Made by a program: the position numbers and the translations under genes | Part shown: positions 45,721 to 55,915 of the stretch, piece by piece | Numbering within the stretch: position 1 is the stretch's first letter | Layout: each line of letters opens with the position of its first letter | The notes under the pieces: model-generated | Told to the model about the DNA's origin: nothing | The model's input: only the letters and a program-made list of their open reading frames with translations | Databases searched by the model: none | Origin: SZUA-430 sp040381215 | GTDB taxonomy: Bacteria > Pseudomonadota > Alphaproteobacteria > Micropepsales > Micropepsaceae | Direction: 5' to 3' | Assembly (NCBI GenBank): GCA_040381215.1 | Contig: JBEIHO010000001.1 | Coordinates: 62,001 to 126,000 of the forward strand | DNA length: 64,000 nucleotides

Positions 45721-46023
45721 CCCCATCCAGCCCCCCATCTTTCCCTGTGATGTCCACCACACCCCAAGTCGACCACCTCTTTATCCCGAGCTTTTGCGTC
45801 CGCGTGAATTACACGATCGATCCACATGCCCACCCTGCCACAGAGGTAAATGAATCCTTGCTATCGGGATATTTTTCCCCAACCATGGATAGAAACAGCC
45901 CATGTGCACCACCCTGTGGAAGACACGTGCACGGCCGCTCTATCCCAAATGTCCACACGCCCAATATCTTCCTACTAAATCACTAATAAATATAAATGAT
46001 ATTATGAAATTAGAGATCTTCCT
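45721..46023. other. Predicted chromosomal replication origin (oriC)
   Basis: The gap between divergent ppsR and hemE is the known origin site in Caulobacter and Rickettsia. It holds several imperfect DnaA boxes: TTATCCCGA (45781-45789), CGATCCACA (45818-45826, one base off the TGATCCACA G-box), the inverted copy of ATATCCCGA (45864-45872), the inverted TCTTCCACA (45915-45923) and ATGTCCACA (45949-45957). The last directly precedes a 60-base stretch (45961-46020) in which 47 bases are A or T (hand count), the likely unwinding element. The surrounding DNA is GC-rich. None of the boxes is perfect. The call rests on gene order plus box clustering plus the AT-rich segment. Confidence 0.75.
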
Positions 46024-46027
46024 GTGA
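46004..46027 (+). other. Possible 7-codon upstream ORF overlapping the hemE start
   Basis: ATG at 46004 opens a frame of seven codons (MKLEIFL) that ends in TGA at 46025-46027, one base after the G of the hemE GTG, forming GTGA. It lies at the edge of the AT-rich origin segment. Its ribosome site is not visible, so it may not be translated. Confidence 0.25.
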
Positions 46028-47061
46028 CCCGATCGTCAACGAAACCTTTCCTCGCGGTCCTCTCGGGTCAATCCGTGACACCGGCTCCGATCTGGCTCAT
46101 GCGCCAGGCAGGCCGCTATTTGCCTGAATACCGCGAGCTGCGCGCCAAGGCTGGCGACTTCATGACCCTGTGCTTCACCCCGGCGCTCGCCGCAGAGGTC
46201 ACCCTCCAGCCAATCCGCCGCTTCGGCTTCGACGCTGCAATCCTTTTTTCCGACATCCTCGTGATCCCCCACGCCCTGGGCCAGCGACTTCACTTCGCCG
46301 AGGGCGAAGGCCCCAAGCTTGAAAAATGGGGACCGAAGGAATTCGCGCGCCTCGACCCGCAAGCCGCAGGCAACGCCCTCGCGCCGATCTGTGAAACCGT
46401 GTCGCGCGTCCGCGAGTCACTTCCCGCCAACGTGGCCCTGATTGGTTTTGCCGGCGCGCCATGGACAGTGGCCAGCTACATGGTCGCCGGCGGCAGTTCA
46501 TCCGAGAGCGAAGACCTTCGTCGCTTCGCAGCCACCCATCCCCGGGAACGCGATCATCTCATCGACACGCTGGTCGAGGCGACAGCCACCTACCTCGTCG
46601 ACCAGGTTCGCGCCGGCGCCGAAGCGCTTCAGATTTTCGAGAGCTGGGCCGCCACTCTTCCGGCAAACCTCGTCGGCCCCTGCTCCGTTGAACCGATCCG
46701 TCGCATCATCGAGACAGTCCGAAGCAAATGCCCCGGCATCCCCTTCATCGTCTTCCCGCGCGGCGCAGGCCTCAACCTGCCACTCTACGCGGCGCGAACC
46801 GGAGCCAATGCCATAGGCGTCGATTACCAGACCAGCCTGTCGACCATCAGGCAACATGTCCCCGCAAGCATGGCAACGCAGGGCAACCTCGATCCGATGA
46901 CATTGGCGGTCGGAGGACCAGCCCAGGATGAAGCCATAGAAGCCATCCTGGCCCAGACACGAACCCATCCCCACATCTTCAATCTCGGCCACGGCATTCG
47001 CCAGGAGACCCCCATCGAAAACGTGAGCCGGATGATCAACCAGGTAAGGGCTGCCCGATGA
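46024..47061 (+). CDS. hemE: Uroporphyrinogen decarboxylase
   Basis: This enzyme decarboxylates uroporphyrinogen III to coproporphyrinogen III in haem synthesis. The 345 residues contain PIWLMRQAGRYLPEYRELRA (the HemE signature), LFSDILVIPHALGQ and the glycine-rich GHGIRQETPIENV near the C-terminus. It starts at GTG next to the predicted origin and begins the hemE-hemH-hemJ operon. Location on the origin side is conserved in alphaproteobacteria. Confidence 0.96.
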   Translation: MTRSSTKPFLAVLSGQSVTPAPIWLMRQAGRYLPEYRELRAKAGDFMTLCFTPALAAEVTLQPIRRFGFDAAILFSDILVIPHALGQRLHFAEGEGPKLEKWGPKEFARLDPQAAGNALAPICETVSRVRESLPANVALIGFAGAPWTVASYMVAGGSSSESEDLRRFAATHPRERDHLIDTLVEATATYLVDQVRAGAEALQIFESWAATLPANLVGPCSVEPIRRIIETVRSKCPGIPFIVFPRGAGLNLPLYAARTGANAIGVDYQTSLSTIRQHVPASMATQGNLDPMTLAVGGPAQDEAIEAILAQTRTHPHIFNLGHGIRQETPIENVSRMINQVRAAR

Positions 47062-48095
47062 GAGTAGCGGTCGTTCTGTTCAACCTTGGCGGCCCCGGCT
47101 CCCTCGACGAGGTCAAGCCGTTTCTCTTCAACCTCTTCAATGACCCGGCGATCATCAGGCTGCCGAACCCGCTGCGCTGGCTGGTGGCCAAGCTGATCTC
47201 CTCGCGCCGGGCCCCGGTCGCGCGCGAGATCTACAAGAAGCTCGGTGGCTCCTCGCCCATTCTGGGCCAGACCTACAACCAGGCCTCCGCCCTTCAGTCG
47301 GCCTTGCAGGGAACCGACGACGCCATCGAGGTCTTCGTCGCCATGCGCTATTCCTCGCCAAGGGCATCCGACGTCGTCGAACAAGTGCGTCGTTTCCGGC
47401 CCGAGCGCATCGTGCTCCTGCCGCTGTACCCTCAATTCTCGACCACGACCTCACGCTCCTCGATCCGCGAATGGCAGGAGCAGGCCCGCGCGCGGAAACT
47501 CGACGCGCCGACCGTGACCCTGTGCTGCTATGCCACCGACAGCGGCTTCGTCGAGGCCTACGCCGACCTCATCCGCGAGACGCTCAAATCAATTCCGCCG
47601 GGACTGAAGTACCGCCTGCTCTTCTCCGCACACGGACTGCCCGAAAACGTCGTCAAGGGCGGCGATCCCTACCAGGCGCAGGTCGAGCAGAGCGCTGCCG
47701 CAATCGCGGGGGCACTCGCAATGGAGGGCCTCGATTGGCGCATCAGCTACCAGAGCCGTGTCGGACCCCTCAAATGGATCGGCCCGGCAACCGAAACGGA
47801 AATCGAGGCTGCCGGCAAGGAGGCCCGCGCGTTGGTGGTCGTCCCGATCGCCTTCGTCTCGGAGCATTCCGAAACCCTCGTCGAACTCGACATCGAATAC
47901 GCCGAGAAAGCCCATGAGAGCGGCGTCCCCCACTACGCGCGGGTACCCGCGGTGGGCACCCACGCCGCCTTCGTCAAGGGCCTGGCGGGGCTCGTCACGG
48001 CAAGCCTGTCCCGGACAGGCACCAGCAGCGGCAGCGGCAAGCGGGTCTGCCCCGGCACATGCAGCCAGTGCGCGATGCAGGAAAAGGCCGCATGA
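47058..48095 (+). CDS. hemH: Ferrochelatase
   Basis: This enzyme inserts ferrous iron into protoporphyrin IX at the inner membrane. It is 345 residues with NLGGPGSLDEVKPFLFNLF at the start, the catalytic-histidine segment LLFSAHGLPENVV and PIAFVSEHSETLVELD. A C-terminal cysteine cluster (CPGTCSQC) may ligate a small metal site, as in some other ferrochelatases. Its ATG overlaps the TGA of hemE in ATGA. Confidence 0.95.
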   Translation: MRVAVVLFNLGGPGSLDEVKPFLFNLFNDPAIIRLPNPLRWLVAKLISSRRAPVAREIYKKLGGSSPILGQTYNQASALQSALQGTDDAIEVFVAMRYSSPRASDVVEQVRRFRPERIVLLPLYPQFSTTTSRSSIREWQEQARARKLDAPTVTLCCYATDSGFVEAYADLIRETLKSIPPGLKYRLLFSAHGLPENVVKGGDPYQAQVEQSAAAIAGALAMEGLDWRISYQSRVGPLKWIGPATETEIEAAGKEARALVVVPIAFVSEHSETLVELDIEYAEKAHESGVPHYARVPAVGTHAAFVKGLAGLVTASLSRTGTSSGSGKRVCPGTCSQCAMQEKAA

Positions 48096-48535
48096 CGGAA
48101 TTCCTCCAGCCCCTCTATCTGTGGCTCAAGGCGTTCCACATCATCGCCGTCATCGCGTGGATGGCCGGCATGCTCTACCTGCCACGCCTGTTCGTCTACC
48201 ATTGCGAGACAGTACCGGGCACACCCGAGTATGATCGGTTCGTGCTGATGGAGCGCAAGCTCATGCGCATCATCATCAATCCCTCGATGATCGCTGTCTG
48301 GGTCCTCGGCCTGCTCCTCGTCGAAACACTGCAGGCATGGTCATCGGGCTGGTTTCACGCCAAGTTTGCTCTCGTGCTCGCTTTGTCGGTCATGCACGGC
48401 ATGTTCTCGCGGTGGCGCAGGGATTTTGAGCGCAAGACCAACACCCGCGACCAGCGCTTCTTCCGCATCGTCAACGAGGTCCCCGCCGTCCTCATGATGC
48501 TGATCGTGATCCTGGTGGTCGTAAAACCATTCTAG
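48092..48535 (+). CDS. hemJ: Protoporphyrinogen IX oxidase HemJ
   Basis: This is a membrane enzyme that oxidises protoporphyrinogen to protoporphyrin, replacing HemG/HemY in many alphaproteobacteria. The 147 residues have four transmembrane segments. The first, LWLKAFHIIAVIAWMAGMLYLPRLFVYH, carries the conserved histidine and arginine. Its ATG overlaps the hemH TGA, so this is the third gene of the haem operon. Confidence 0.92.
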   Translation: MTEFLQPLYLWLKAFHIIAVIAWMAGMLYLPRLFVYHCETVPGTPEYDRFVLMERKLMRIIINPSMIAVWVLGLLLVETLQAWSSGWFHAKFALVLALSVMHGMFSRWRRDFERKTNTRDQRFFRIVNEVPAVLMMLIVILVVVKPF

Positions 48536-48826
48536 AAATAAGGGATTAAGGGTCTTTCCCGGCCGAAAACCAATCCAGCAAAATCGCCCTTTGAAACCCT
48601 GCGTCATTCAGGGTATACAGGACGTGTTCTCCGAAATCGTCCGGAACGTAAGCCCAGAGCCAGCGGCTTTGTGTGCAGACACCGACCTGGATCATGTCCA
48701 GGCCCGCCGAACGAGAAGATAACCTCCCTTCCCTTCCGGACCCCGGCGCCGACGATTGGCTTCACCCAGGGACCGAAACCTGACCCCGTCCGCCTGACAT
48801 TCCACTGATCAGAGAGTTTAGTACCT
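48536..48826 (+). promoter_or_regulatory. 291-base leader and promoter region of rho
   Basis: No gene is seen here. The region separates the haem operon from rho and must contain a terminator for the first and a promoter for the second. The last 100 bases are C-rich and G-poor on the transcribed strand (around 48725-48800), the kind of sequence where Rho itself loads. A long, C-rich leader would fit known Rho autoregulation by attenuation in other bacteria. No specific hairpin stands out. Confidence 0.4.
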
Positions 48827-50101
<1,275 letters not shown>

Positions 50102-50111
50102 CCCCGGTGGC

Positions 50112-50139
50112 AGGCCTCCCCCCTTCCGGGCGGAGGCCT
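50112..50139 (+). terminator. GC-rich hairpin after rho
   Basis: AGGCCTCC and GGAGGCCT pair over eight bases around a C- and G-rich loop that can extend the stem by three more pairs after a mismatch. It starts 11 bases after the rho stop. No T-tract follows. Confidence 0.55.
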
Positions 50140-50237
50140 CGATCCCATGCGAAAAGCCATGAGCGCGTGACGCGCGCGCGCCATTTGGCTAGCATGTCCC
50201 GGCCCGCCGGCAGCAGGCAGGCAAACAGGGAGACTTC

Positions 50238-51101
50238 ATGCCGATGCGCGCCGCGTTGCTTTTGATCCTCGCAAGCCTCTGGTTCGTTCAGCCGGCAAGC
50301 GCCGAGGGCATCAGCCTCACGCCCGAGCGCCAGGCCTGGCTCGAGGGCGTTTGGAGCGGCCTGCCCACCGACGTCAGCGCCGACAAGCTTTGCTCGCGCA
50401 TCGCCCCGCCCGCAGGGGCAACAACCCTCGCCATTGAATTCGAACGCACCGGTGGCGTCCTCTTCTTCAGCGACGGAGCCGAAAGCGCCATGCGTGGTGT
50501 TGTTTCGGCAGCCACGGAAGAAAACGGCGTCGTCAGCCTGACAGTTAACGAAACGGTCTTCAGGTTCCGGCCGGACACCGATCGCATCATGTCGCGCGTT
50601 CGCTCATCCGCATCCATCGGCGGCGACATTGACGTCATGGTCTTCAAGCGTTGCGAAGCGCCCGCCGACCGGACGGTGATCGACATCGACGCCGACGCAA
50701 TGAAGTTCCTGGCCTCCGACTTGCCAGGCGACGAGGCCTTCTTCATCGACGAGCGCATTGCCCCGAAGGCAGGAGACCGCTGCGCTGTCGATCAGACCCA
50801 GTACCTCTTCTTCGCTTTGGTCGGACCATCGCAATTTCGACTGAGCCGATGGAACAGCTTCGCCGTGGCCGACAGGCTGGCGTCGAACAAGCCCGTGAAG
50901 ATCCCGCTCGACGCGATCGCCGACTGGCACATCGAATCCATTCACGTTGAAGGCGGCAAGTTCGTGGCCCGCCTGAAGGATTACGACAACGAGAAGGCGC
51001 TGCCCGAGACGATCCACATCGAGCGCACGCCCGTCGGGATCAGGGTCCCGCAGTGGAAGCGCAGCTATGTTCGCTGCACAGGGTTCCAGTCACGCTCCTG
51101 A
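50238..51101 (+). CDS. Exported hypothetical protein
   Basis: This 287-residue protein has a Sec signal peptide (cleavage near PASAEG). Two regions are visible: an N-terminal part with GVWSGLPTDVSADKLC, RTGGVLFFSDGAESAM and ENGVVSLTVNETVFRFR, and a C-terminal part with a beta-rich pattern (PSQFRLSRWNSFAVADRL). Four cysteines are present. I recognise no family. It stands alone between rho and a convergent SDR gene, and a bulged hairpin follows it. Confidence 0.65.
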   Translation: MPMRAALLLILASLWFVQPASAEGISLTPERQAWLEGVWSGLPTDVSADKLCSRIAPPAGATTLAIEFERTGGVLFFSDGAESAMRGVVSAATEENGVVSLTVNETVFRFRPDTDRIMSRVRSSASIGGDIDVMVFKRCEAPADRTVIDIDADAMKFLASDLPGDEAFFIDERIAPKAGDRCAVDQTQYLFFALVGPSQFRLSRWNSFAVADRLASNKPVKIPLDAIADWHIESIHVEGGKFVARLKDYDNEKALPETIHIERTPVGIRVPQWKRSYVRCTGFQSRS

Positions 51102-51102
51102 C

Positions 51103-51127
51103 GATGCGGCAGGCATGTCTGCGCATC
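51103..51127. terminator. Hairpin between convergent genes
   Basis: GATGCG-CAG pairs with CTG-CGCATC (nine pairs with one bulged G) around a 6-base loop. It starts 2 bases after the stop of the exported gene and reaches two bases into the stop codon of the convergent SDR gene. No T-tract. Confidence 0.4.
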
Positions 51128-51929
51128 AGCGCGCAGTCATGCCGCCGTCCACCACGATTTCGGTTCCGGTCATGAAGGCCGCATCATCCGACGCGAGGAA
51201 CACGACGGCGTTGGCGATGTCCACCGGCATGCCAAGCCGGCCAAGCGGATGCAGCGCAACGGCATTCGAACGCACCTCGTTGGCACTGCCCGCCCCGGTC
51301 GCCACAAGTTCGTCGATCACCTTCTGGCCCATCTGTGTTTCGATGATCCCCGGGTGAACAGAGTTGACGCGGATCTTCATCCCAAGCTGCGCGCACTCCA
51401 GTGCCGCCCCCTTGGTCATCAGCCTGACGGCACCCTTCGAGGCATTGTAGGGCACGGCGAACGCCGCCCCCGTCAGGCCCGCGACCGACGAGATGTTGAT
51501 GATCGCGCTGCCGCCGGGCCACTGGCCAGCCCGCTTGGAAAGCGCTGGCAGGGCCGACTTCATGCCAAGGAACACCCCATCGACATTGACGGCCTGCATG
51601 TTGCGGAATTCCTCCAGCGTCGTGAGCGCCATTGGCTTCAAGGCAAAGATCCCGGCATTGTTGACCAGGATGTCGAGCCCGCCGAACCGCGCCTCCGCCT
51701 CGCCGACAGCAGCAACCCACGCGGCCTCCTCGCGAACGTCGTGCCGCAGATAGGAGGCGCGGCCGCCGGCCTGAACGATGGCGCCTGCCGTCTCCTGCCC
51801 CTCGGCATCAAGCATGTCGGTGATGAGAACGGCAGCACCCTCCGCCGCCAGCGCCCGCGCCGCTGCAGCGCCGATCCCCCGCGCAGCCCCCGTCACCAGT
51901 GCGACGCGACCCTCGAGTTTCCGTGCCAT
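51126..51929 (-). CDS. Short-chain dehydrogenase/reductase
   Basis: This is an NAD(P)-dependent SDR of 267 residues. The cofactor loop is TGAARGIG (residues 13-20), NNAG is at 90-93, catalytic Ser148 and Tyr161/Lys165 lie in YNASK, and an HPGIIET segment follows. Closest types are hydroxysteroid/cyclopentanol dehydrogenases and 3-oxoacyl reductases, but the substrate cannot be told. It ends in VVDGGMTAR as do most classical SDRs. It is convergent with the exported unknown and divergent from the HD gene. Confidence 0.88.
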   Translation of the reverse strand: MARKLEGRVALVTGAARGIGAAAARALAAEGAAVLITDMLDAEGQETAGAIVQAGGRASYLRHDVREEAAWVAAVGEAEARFGGLDILVNNAGIFALKPMALTTLEEFRNMQAVNVDGVFLGMKSALPALSKRAGQWPGGSAIINISSVAGLTGAAFAVPYNASKGAVRLMTKGAALECAQLGMKIRVNSVHPGIIETQMGQKVIDELVATGAGSANEVRSNAVALHPLGRLGMPVDIANAVVFLASDDAAFMTGTEIVVDGGMTAR

Positions 51930-52069
51930 GCCCTGCTCCTCCTGTGTGTCGATACCTGTCGCACGAGTGTTAAGGGGTTTGCGGCGTGCGTCAACGATGG
52001 GGATTTGACCGAAACCTCAAGTCCGGCCACTGTGGCAAGCAGACAGGGTACAGGACGAGGAATTGCAGG

Positions 52070-52657
52070 ATGACCGACGCGATCAAGGACCACGCGACCT
52101 ACACGTCCATGGTTGAGGGCACCGCCGAGGACTGGGAGGCCATTTCCCGTCACGCCAAGCCCTTCCAGAAGGACCTCGCCAACCGGATCGTCGCCCACCT
52201 GAACCTGCTGAAGGGTGACAGTGGCGGCTACCCCGTCGACCGCCTCGAGCATTCGGTGCAGACGGCAACCCGCGCCTTCCAGGCAGGCAAGGACGAGGAA
52301 TACGTCGTCTGCGCGCTGCTCCACGACATCGGCGACACGCTCGGTCCCTCGAACCACGCCGACATAGCAGCGGCCATGGTGAAACCCTACGTCTCGGAGC
52401 AGAACCATTGGATCGTCGAGAAACACGCGATCTTCCAGGGCTACTACTTCTTCCATTTTCTGGGCCTCGACCGGGATATGCGCGAACAGTATCGCGGCCA
52501 TCCCCACTTCGAGGCGACGGCACAGTTCTGTCACCTCTATGACCAGAACTCGTTCGATCCGGCTTTCAAGTCGATGCCGCTCGAGGCCTTCGTGCCGATG
52601 ATTGGCCGCGTATTCGAACGACCCAAGCGTTCGATCTATCTGCGCAATACGGCCTGA
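52070..52657 (+). CDS. HD-domain protein (PhnZ-like)
   Basis: This is a 195-residue metal-dependent HD-superfamily protein. The histidine in RLEHSVQTAT, the HD pair in ALLHDIGDTLG, and later histidines in SNHADIAA and VEKHAIFQGYYF form a likely two-metal site. The arrangement resembles PhnZ-type oxygenases that cleave phosphonates, as well as ordinary phosphohydrolases. No phosphonate gene (PhnY, PhnX) is nearby, so oxygenase activity is only a possibility. A GAGG motif lies upstream of the ATG. Confidence 0.8.
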   Translation: MTDAIKDHATYTSMVEGTAEDWEAISRHAKPFQKDLANRIVAHLNLLKGDSGGYPVDRLEHSVQTATRAFQAGKDEEYVVCALLHDIGDTLGPSNHADIAAAMVKPYVSEQNHWIVEKHAIFQGYYFFHFLGLDRDMREQYRGHPHFEATAQFCHLYDQNSFDPAFKSMPLEAFVPMIGRVFERPKRSIYLRNTA

Positions 52658-52724
52658 CCCGCGCTCAGGTCACCCGGCCGCAATCGTAAATAATTCGTTA
52701 AGACGGGCAGGTCGCAGGCAAGCC

Positions 52725-53699
52725 TTACGGCACCAGCACCAGCGACCCTGTGGTCTGCCGGCTCTCCAGCGCGCGATGCGCATCTGCAGCTTGCGCAAGC
52801 GGGAAGGCGCGCGGCGGCTGGATCCGGATCTCGCCGTGGCGCACGAGGTCGAACAATTCCCCTGCCCCCACATCCAGCTCAGCTGCCGAAGTGACGTAGT
52901 GCGCAAGCGTGGGCCGCGTGAAGAACAGCGACCCCTTCTGCGCCAGAAGCCCGCCATCGAATGGCGGCACCGGTCCGCTCGCATTGCCGAAGCTCACGAA
53001 CATGCCCAGCGGCGCCAGGCTGTCGAGCGTCGCGTGGAACGTATCCCGCCCGATCGAATCATAGGCAACCGGGACGCCTTTGCCCCCGGTGAGTTCCCGC
53101 ACCCGATTGGCGACGTTCTCGCGGGAAGGAACAATGACGTGGTCGCATCCAAGGTTCTTGGCGATCGCGACCTTGGCCTCGCTGCCGACAGTGCCGATGA
53201 CATGGGCGCCGAGGCGTTTGGCCCACTGCACCGCGATCACGCCCACGCCCCCGGCAGCGGCATGGAACAGGATTGTCTGCCCGGCCTTCACCGGATAGGT
53301 CCGCCGCAACAGGTAATGCGCAGTGAGACCCTTGAGCAGGACAGCCGCAGCAATCTCGTACGAGACGCCTGCCGGGATTGCGACCGCACGTTCTGCAGGC
53401 ACATTCGAGGCCTCAGCATAGGCGCCGATGGGACCGCTGGCATAGACCACTCGGTCGCCTGCCTTGAAGCGGGTGACGCCCGGCCCCACGGCCTCCACTT
53501 CGCCCGCCGCCTCGAGGCCAAGCCCCGACGGCAGCGGCAGTTTGTAAAGACCCGTGCGATGGTAGATGTCGATGAAGTTGACACCGATCGCACGATGCCG
53601 GACGCGCACCTCGCCCGCTTGCGGCGGCGCCAGCTCGACCTGCTCCAGACGCAACACATCGGGTCCACCGGTTTGCGCGATGCGAATGGCTGCGGTCAT
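52725..53699 (-). CDS. Quinone oxidoreductase (medium-chain dehydrogenase family)
   Basis: This is an NADPH-dependent quinone or enone reductase of 324 residues, of the QOR group that lacks the catalytic zinc ligands. The N-terminal GroES-like domain contains IGVNFIDIYHRTGLYKLPLP. The NADPH-binding Rossmann part contains AAAGGVGVIAVQWAKRLGA. The start at 53699 has GAGGAG upstream. A longer in-frame start is not supported. It lies 11 bases downstream of the DUF255 gene on the same strand, which suggests co-transcription. Confidence 0.9.
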   Translation of the reverse strand: MTAAIRIAQTGGPDVLRLEQVELAPPQAGEVRVRHRAIGVNFIDIYHRTGLYKLPLPSGLGLEAAGEVEAVGPGVTRFKAGDRVVYASGPIGAYAEASNVPAERAVAIPAGVSYEIAAAVLLKGLTAHYLLRRTYPVKAGQTILFHAAAGGVGVIAVQWAKRLGAHVIGTVGSEAKVAIAKNLGCDHVIVPSRENVANRVRELTGGKGVPVAYDSIGRDTFHATLDSLAPLGMFVSFGNASGPVPPFDGGLLAQKGSLFFTRPTLAHYVTSAAELDVGAGELFDLVRHGEIRIQPPRAFPLAQAADAHRALESRQTTGSLVLVP

Positions 53700-53710
53700 G
53701 ACGGGGCTCC

Positions 53711-55768
53711 TCAGGCCGAAGGTGTTGCTGCTGCCATACCCTGCCCGGGAACAACGCGCAGCTTGAGCTGCGTCTCGAGCTGGATCGGATCCGTGACGGG
53801 CAGAGAACATGTCTGGCCCGAGCACACATAGACCGTGACCTTGCCGTCCACCGCACCCTTGCTTGCAGCAGGATGCCCATCCGGCAAATGCTCGCCGGGC
53901 GACACATGCATGACGATCCGGTTCATCAGGTTCGCGCGCCGGAACACGTCACGGAAGGCTGCAGTGACCGGAGAATTGCGGTCGCCGAAAATGACGATCT
54001 CGAACGCACGCAGCAACAGGTCGAAGCCATTGAAGAACGTGGCCGCGGCCGCAGGCTGGCGCCGCGCGTCATCGGCAAACGCCCGCACGATCACGCTGTA
54101 GCGCTCGGCGTGCTGCTGGTTGCCGGTGATGCTGAGAAGCCGGGCATGCACCTGGATCATGATGCTGTTGGCCGAGGGCGTCGCCCCGTCGAGGATGGTG
54201 CGGACGCGCACAAGCCCCGCCTCCGCATCATCCGCGGTCAGCGCATAGCCGCCAATGTCGGCGCGCCAGAAATGCGCATCAAGCGTACCAACCCAGGCCA
54301 GGGCCTTCTCGAGATAAGGACGATAGCCCGTCATCTCGTAAAGCGTCAGCGCCGCGCGGGACATCTGCGCATAGTCATCGGCAATGGCAGCAGGGCCCGC
54401 CTGCCCGTTCCGGCAGCTATGCACAAGCCGGTCACCCGACGACATGCTGTTGGCCACGAACCAGAACGCCTTCACGGCTGCAGCCTGCCAGTCGGCGCGG
54501 TTGAGCGCTTCCGCTGCATTGGCAAGCGCATGGATCATCAGGCCGTTCCAGTCAGCCAGGACCTTGTCGTCCCTTGTCGGCTTGGTCCGCTCGTTGCGCT
54601 TGTTGAAGAGCTTCTCGCGCAGCGCGTTCAGCTTGCCTTCCTGCACGGCAGGCAGGCCAAGCGGTGCACGCAGCCGATGAACGATGTTGCGGCCTTCCCA
54701 GTTGCCCTCCGGACGGATGTCATGGGCCTGCTTGAACAGCGTGGAATCCTTGCCGAGGACCGCATCGATCTCCGCCTCGCTCCAGGTATAGAACGCGCCT
54801 TCCTTGCCGTCGGTATCCGCATCAAGTGACGAGGCAAAGCCGCCACCCTCGACGACCATGTCGCGCAGCACCCAGGAGACGGTCTCCTCGATGCGTGCCC
54901 GGTACAGGGCGTTCTTGCTGTAGAGCCAGACGGTCGTGAGCACATCGACCATCATCGCATTGTCGTAGAGCATCTTCTCGAAATGCGGAACGAACCAGCT
55001 CTCGTCGACGGCATAGCGTGCAAAGCCGCCACCCAGGTGATCATAGATGCCGCCCTGGCACATGTTGGTCAGCGTCATGTCCACGGCTTGCCGGAACTGC
55101 GTCAGGCCCGAGTTGGCATAGGCGCGCCACAACAGCTCGATCACGGGCACGTTCGGGAATTTCGGTGCCCCGAGAAGGCCGCCGTGGAACACGTCGAACT
55201 GCTGGCACAGCCGCTTCATCGCAGCCTCGAGCGTGCCGGGATCCATCTGCGCACCCGGACGGTTGGTCTCGAACGCCCGCTGAAGCCCTGCCCGGATGGT
55301 CTGCGTATTCTTGGCGACCTGCTCGCCATTCTCGCGATACAGCCGTCCGACTTCCTGCAGCACATCCTTGAACGCCGGCTTGCCGAACTTCGGCTCTGGC
55401 GGGAAATACGTGCCGCCCCAATAGGGCTCGCCGTCAGGCGTCAGGAAGATCGTGAGCGGCCATCCACCCTGTTCGCCCATCATGTTCAGCGCCGTCTGGA
55501 ACATCGTGTCGAGGTCCGGGCGCTCTTCGCGATCGATCTTGATGTTCACGAACTGCGCGTTCATCAGCGCCGCCGTCTCGGCATCTTCGAAGCTCTCCTG
55601 CGCCATCACATGGCACCAGTGGCAGGCGGCATATCCGATCGAGACAAGGATCGGCTTGCCGGACTGTTTGGCCTCCTGCAGGGCATCCGGGCCCCAGGCC
55701 ATCCAGTGGACCGGGTTATCCTTGTGCTGAAGCAGATACGGGCTCGTCGACTGGGCGAGCAGGTTCAT
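53711..55768 (-). CDS. DUF255 (YyaL/SSP411) thioredoxin-like plus six-hairpin protein
   Basis: This large protein of 685 residues has an N-terminal thioredoxin-like DUF255 domain (about 1-165). The CxxC-like site is AACHWCHVM with Cys49 and Cys52. It is followed by an (alpha/alpha)6-barrel region as in N-acyl-glucosamine epimerases. Segment NPVHWMAWGPDALQEAK is diagnostic. Human and bacterial relatives (SSP411, YyaL) are of unknown function. It is upstream of the quinone oxidoreductase gene on the same strand. Confidence 0.88.
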   Translation of the reverse strand: MNLLAQSTSPYLLQHKDNPVHWMAWGPDALQEAKQSGKPILVSIGYAACHWCHVMAQESFEDAETAALMNAQFVNIKIDREERPDLDTMFQTALNMMGEQGGWPLTIFLTPDGEPYWGGTYFPPEPKFGKPAFKDVLQEVGRLYRENGEQVAKNTQTIRAGLQRAFETNRPGAQMDPGTLEAAMKRLCQQFDVFHGGLLGAPKFPNVPVIELLWRAYANSGLTQFRQAVDMTLTNMCQGGIYDHLGGGFARYAVDESWFVPHFEKMLYDNAMMVDVLTTVWLYSKNALYRARIEETVSWVLRDMVVEGGGFASSLDADTDGKEGAFYTWSEAEIDAVLGKDSTLFKQAHDIRPEGNWEGRNIVHRLRAPLGLPAVQEGKLNALREKLFNKRNERTKPTRDDKVLADWNGLMIHALANAAEALNRADWQAAAVKAFWFVANSMSSGDRLVHSCRNGQAGPAAIADDYAQMSRAALTLYEMTGYRPYLEKALAWVGTLDAHFWRADIGGYALTADDAEAGLVRVRTILDGATPSANSIMIQVHARLLSITGNQQHAERYSVIVRAFADDARRQPAAAATFFNGFDLLLRAFEIVIFGDRNSPVTAAFRDVFRRANLMNRIVMHVSPGEHLPDGHPAASKGAVDGKVTVYVCSGQTCSLPVTDPIQLETQLKLRVVPGQGMAAATPSA

Positions 55769-55915
55769 GGAATTGCAAAGCTCCCTGAGAGGAAAAACGG
55801 AGGGTCAAAAGCTGTGCTGCAACCTGCTGGCGTTCGCGCTATGCTGCGCTGCAGGCATGCCAGCAGCGCCTTCCGGCGAAGGCCAGCCCAAAGCAGAAAG
55901 CCGATTGGACGACCG

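Noticed and set aside
54983..55915. Long plus-strand open frame opposite the DUF255 gene, running into the DUF6489-like gene
   Set aside because: Only the last 100 codons match a plausible family and have their own start at 55916. The rest is antisense shadow.
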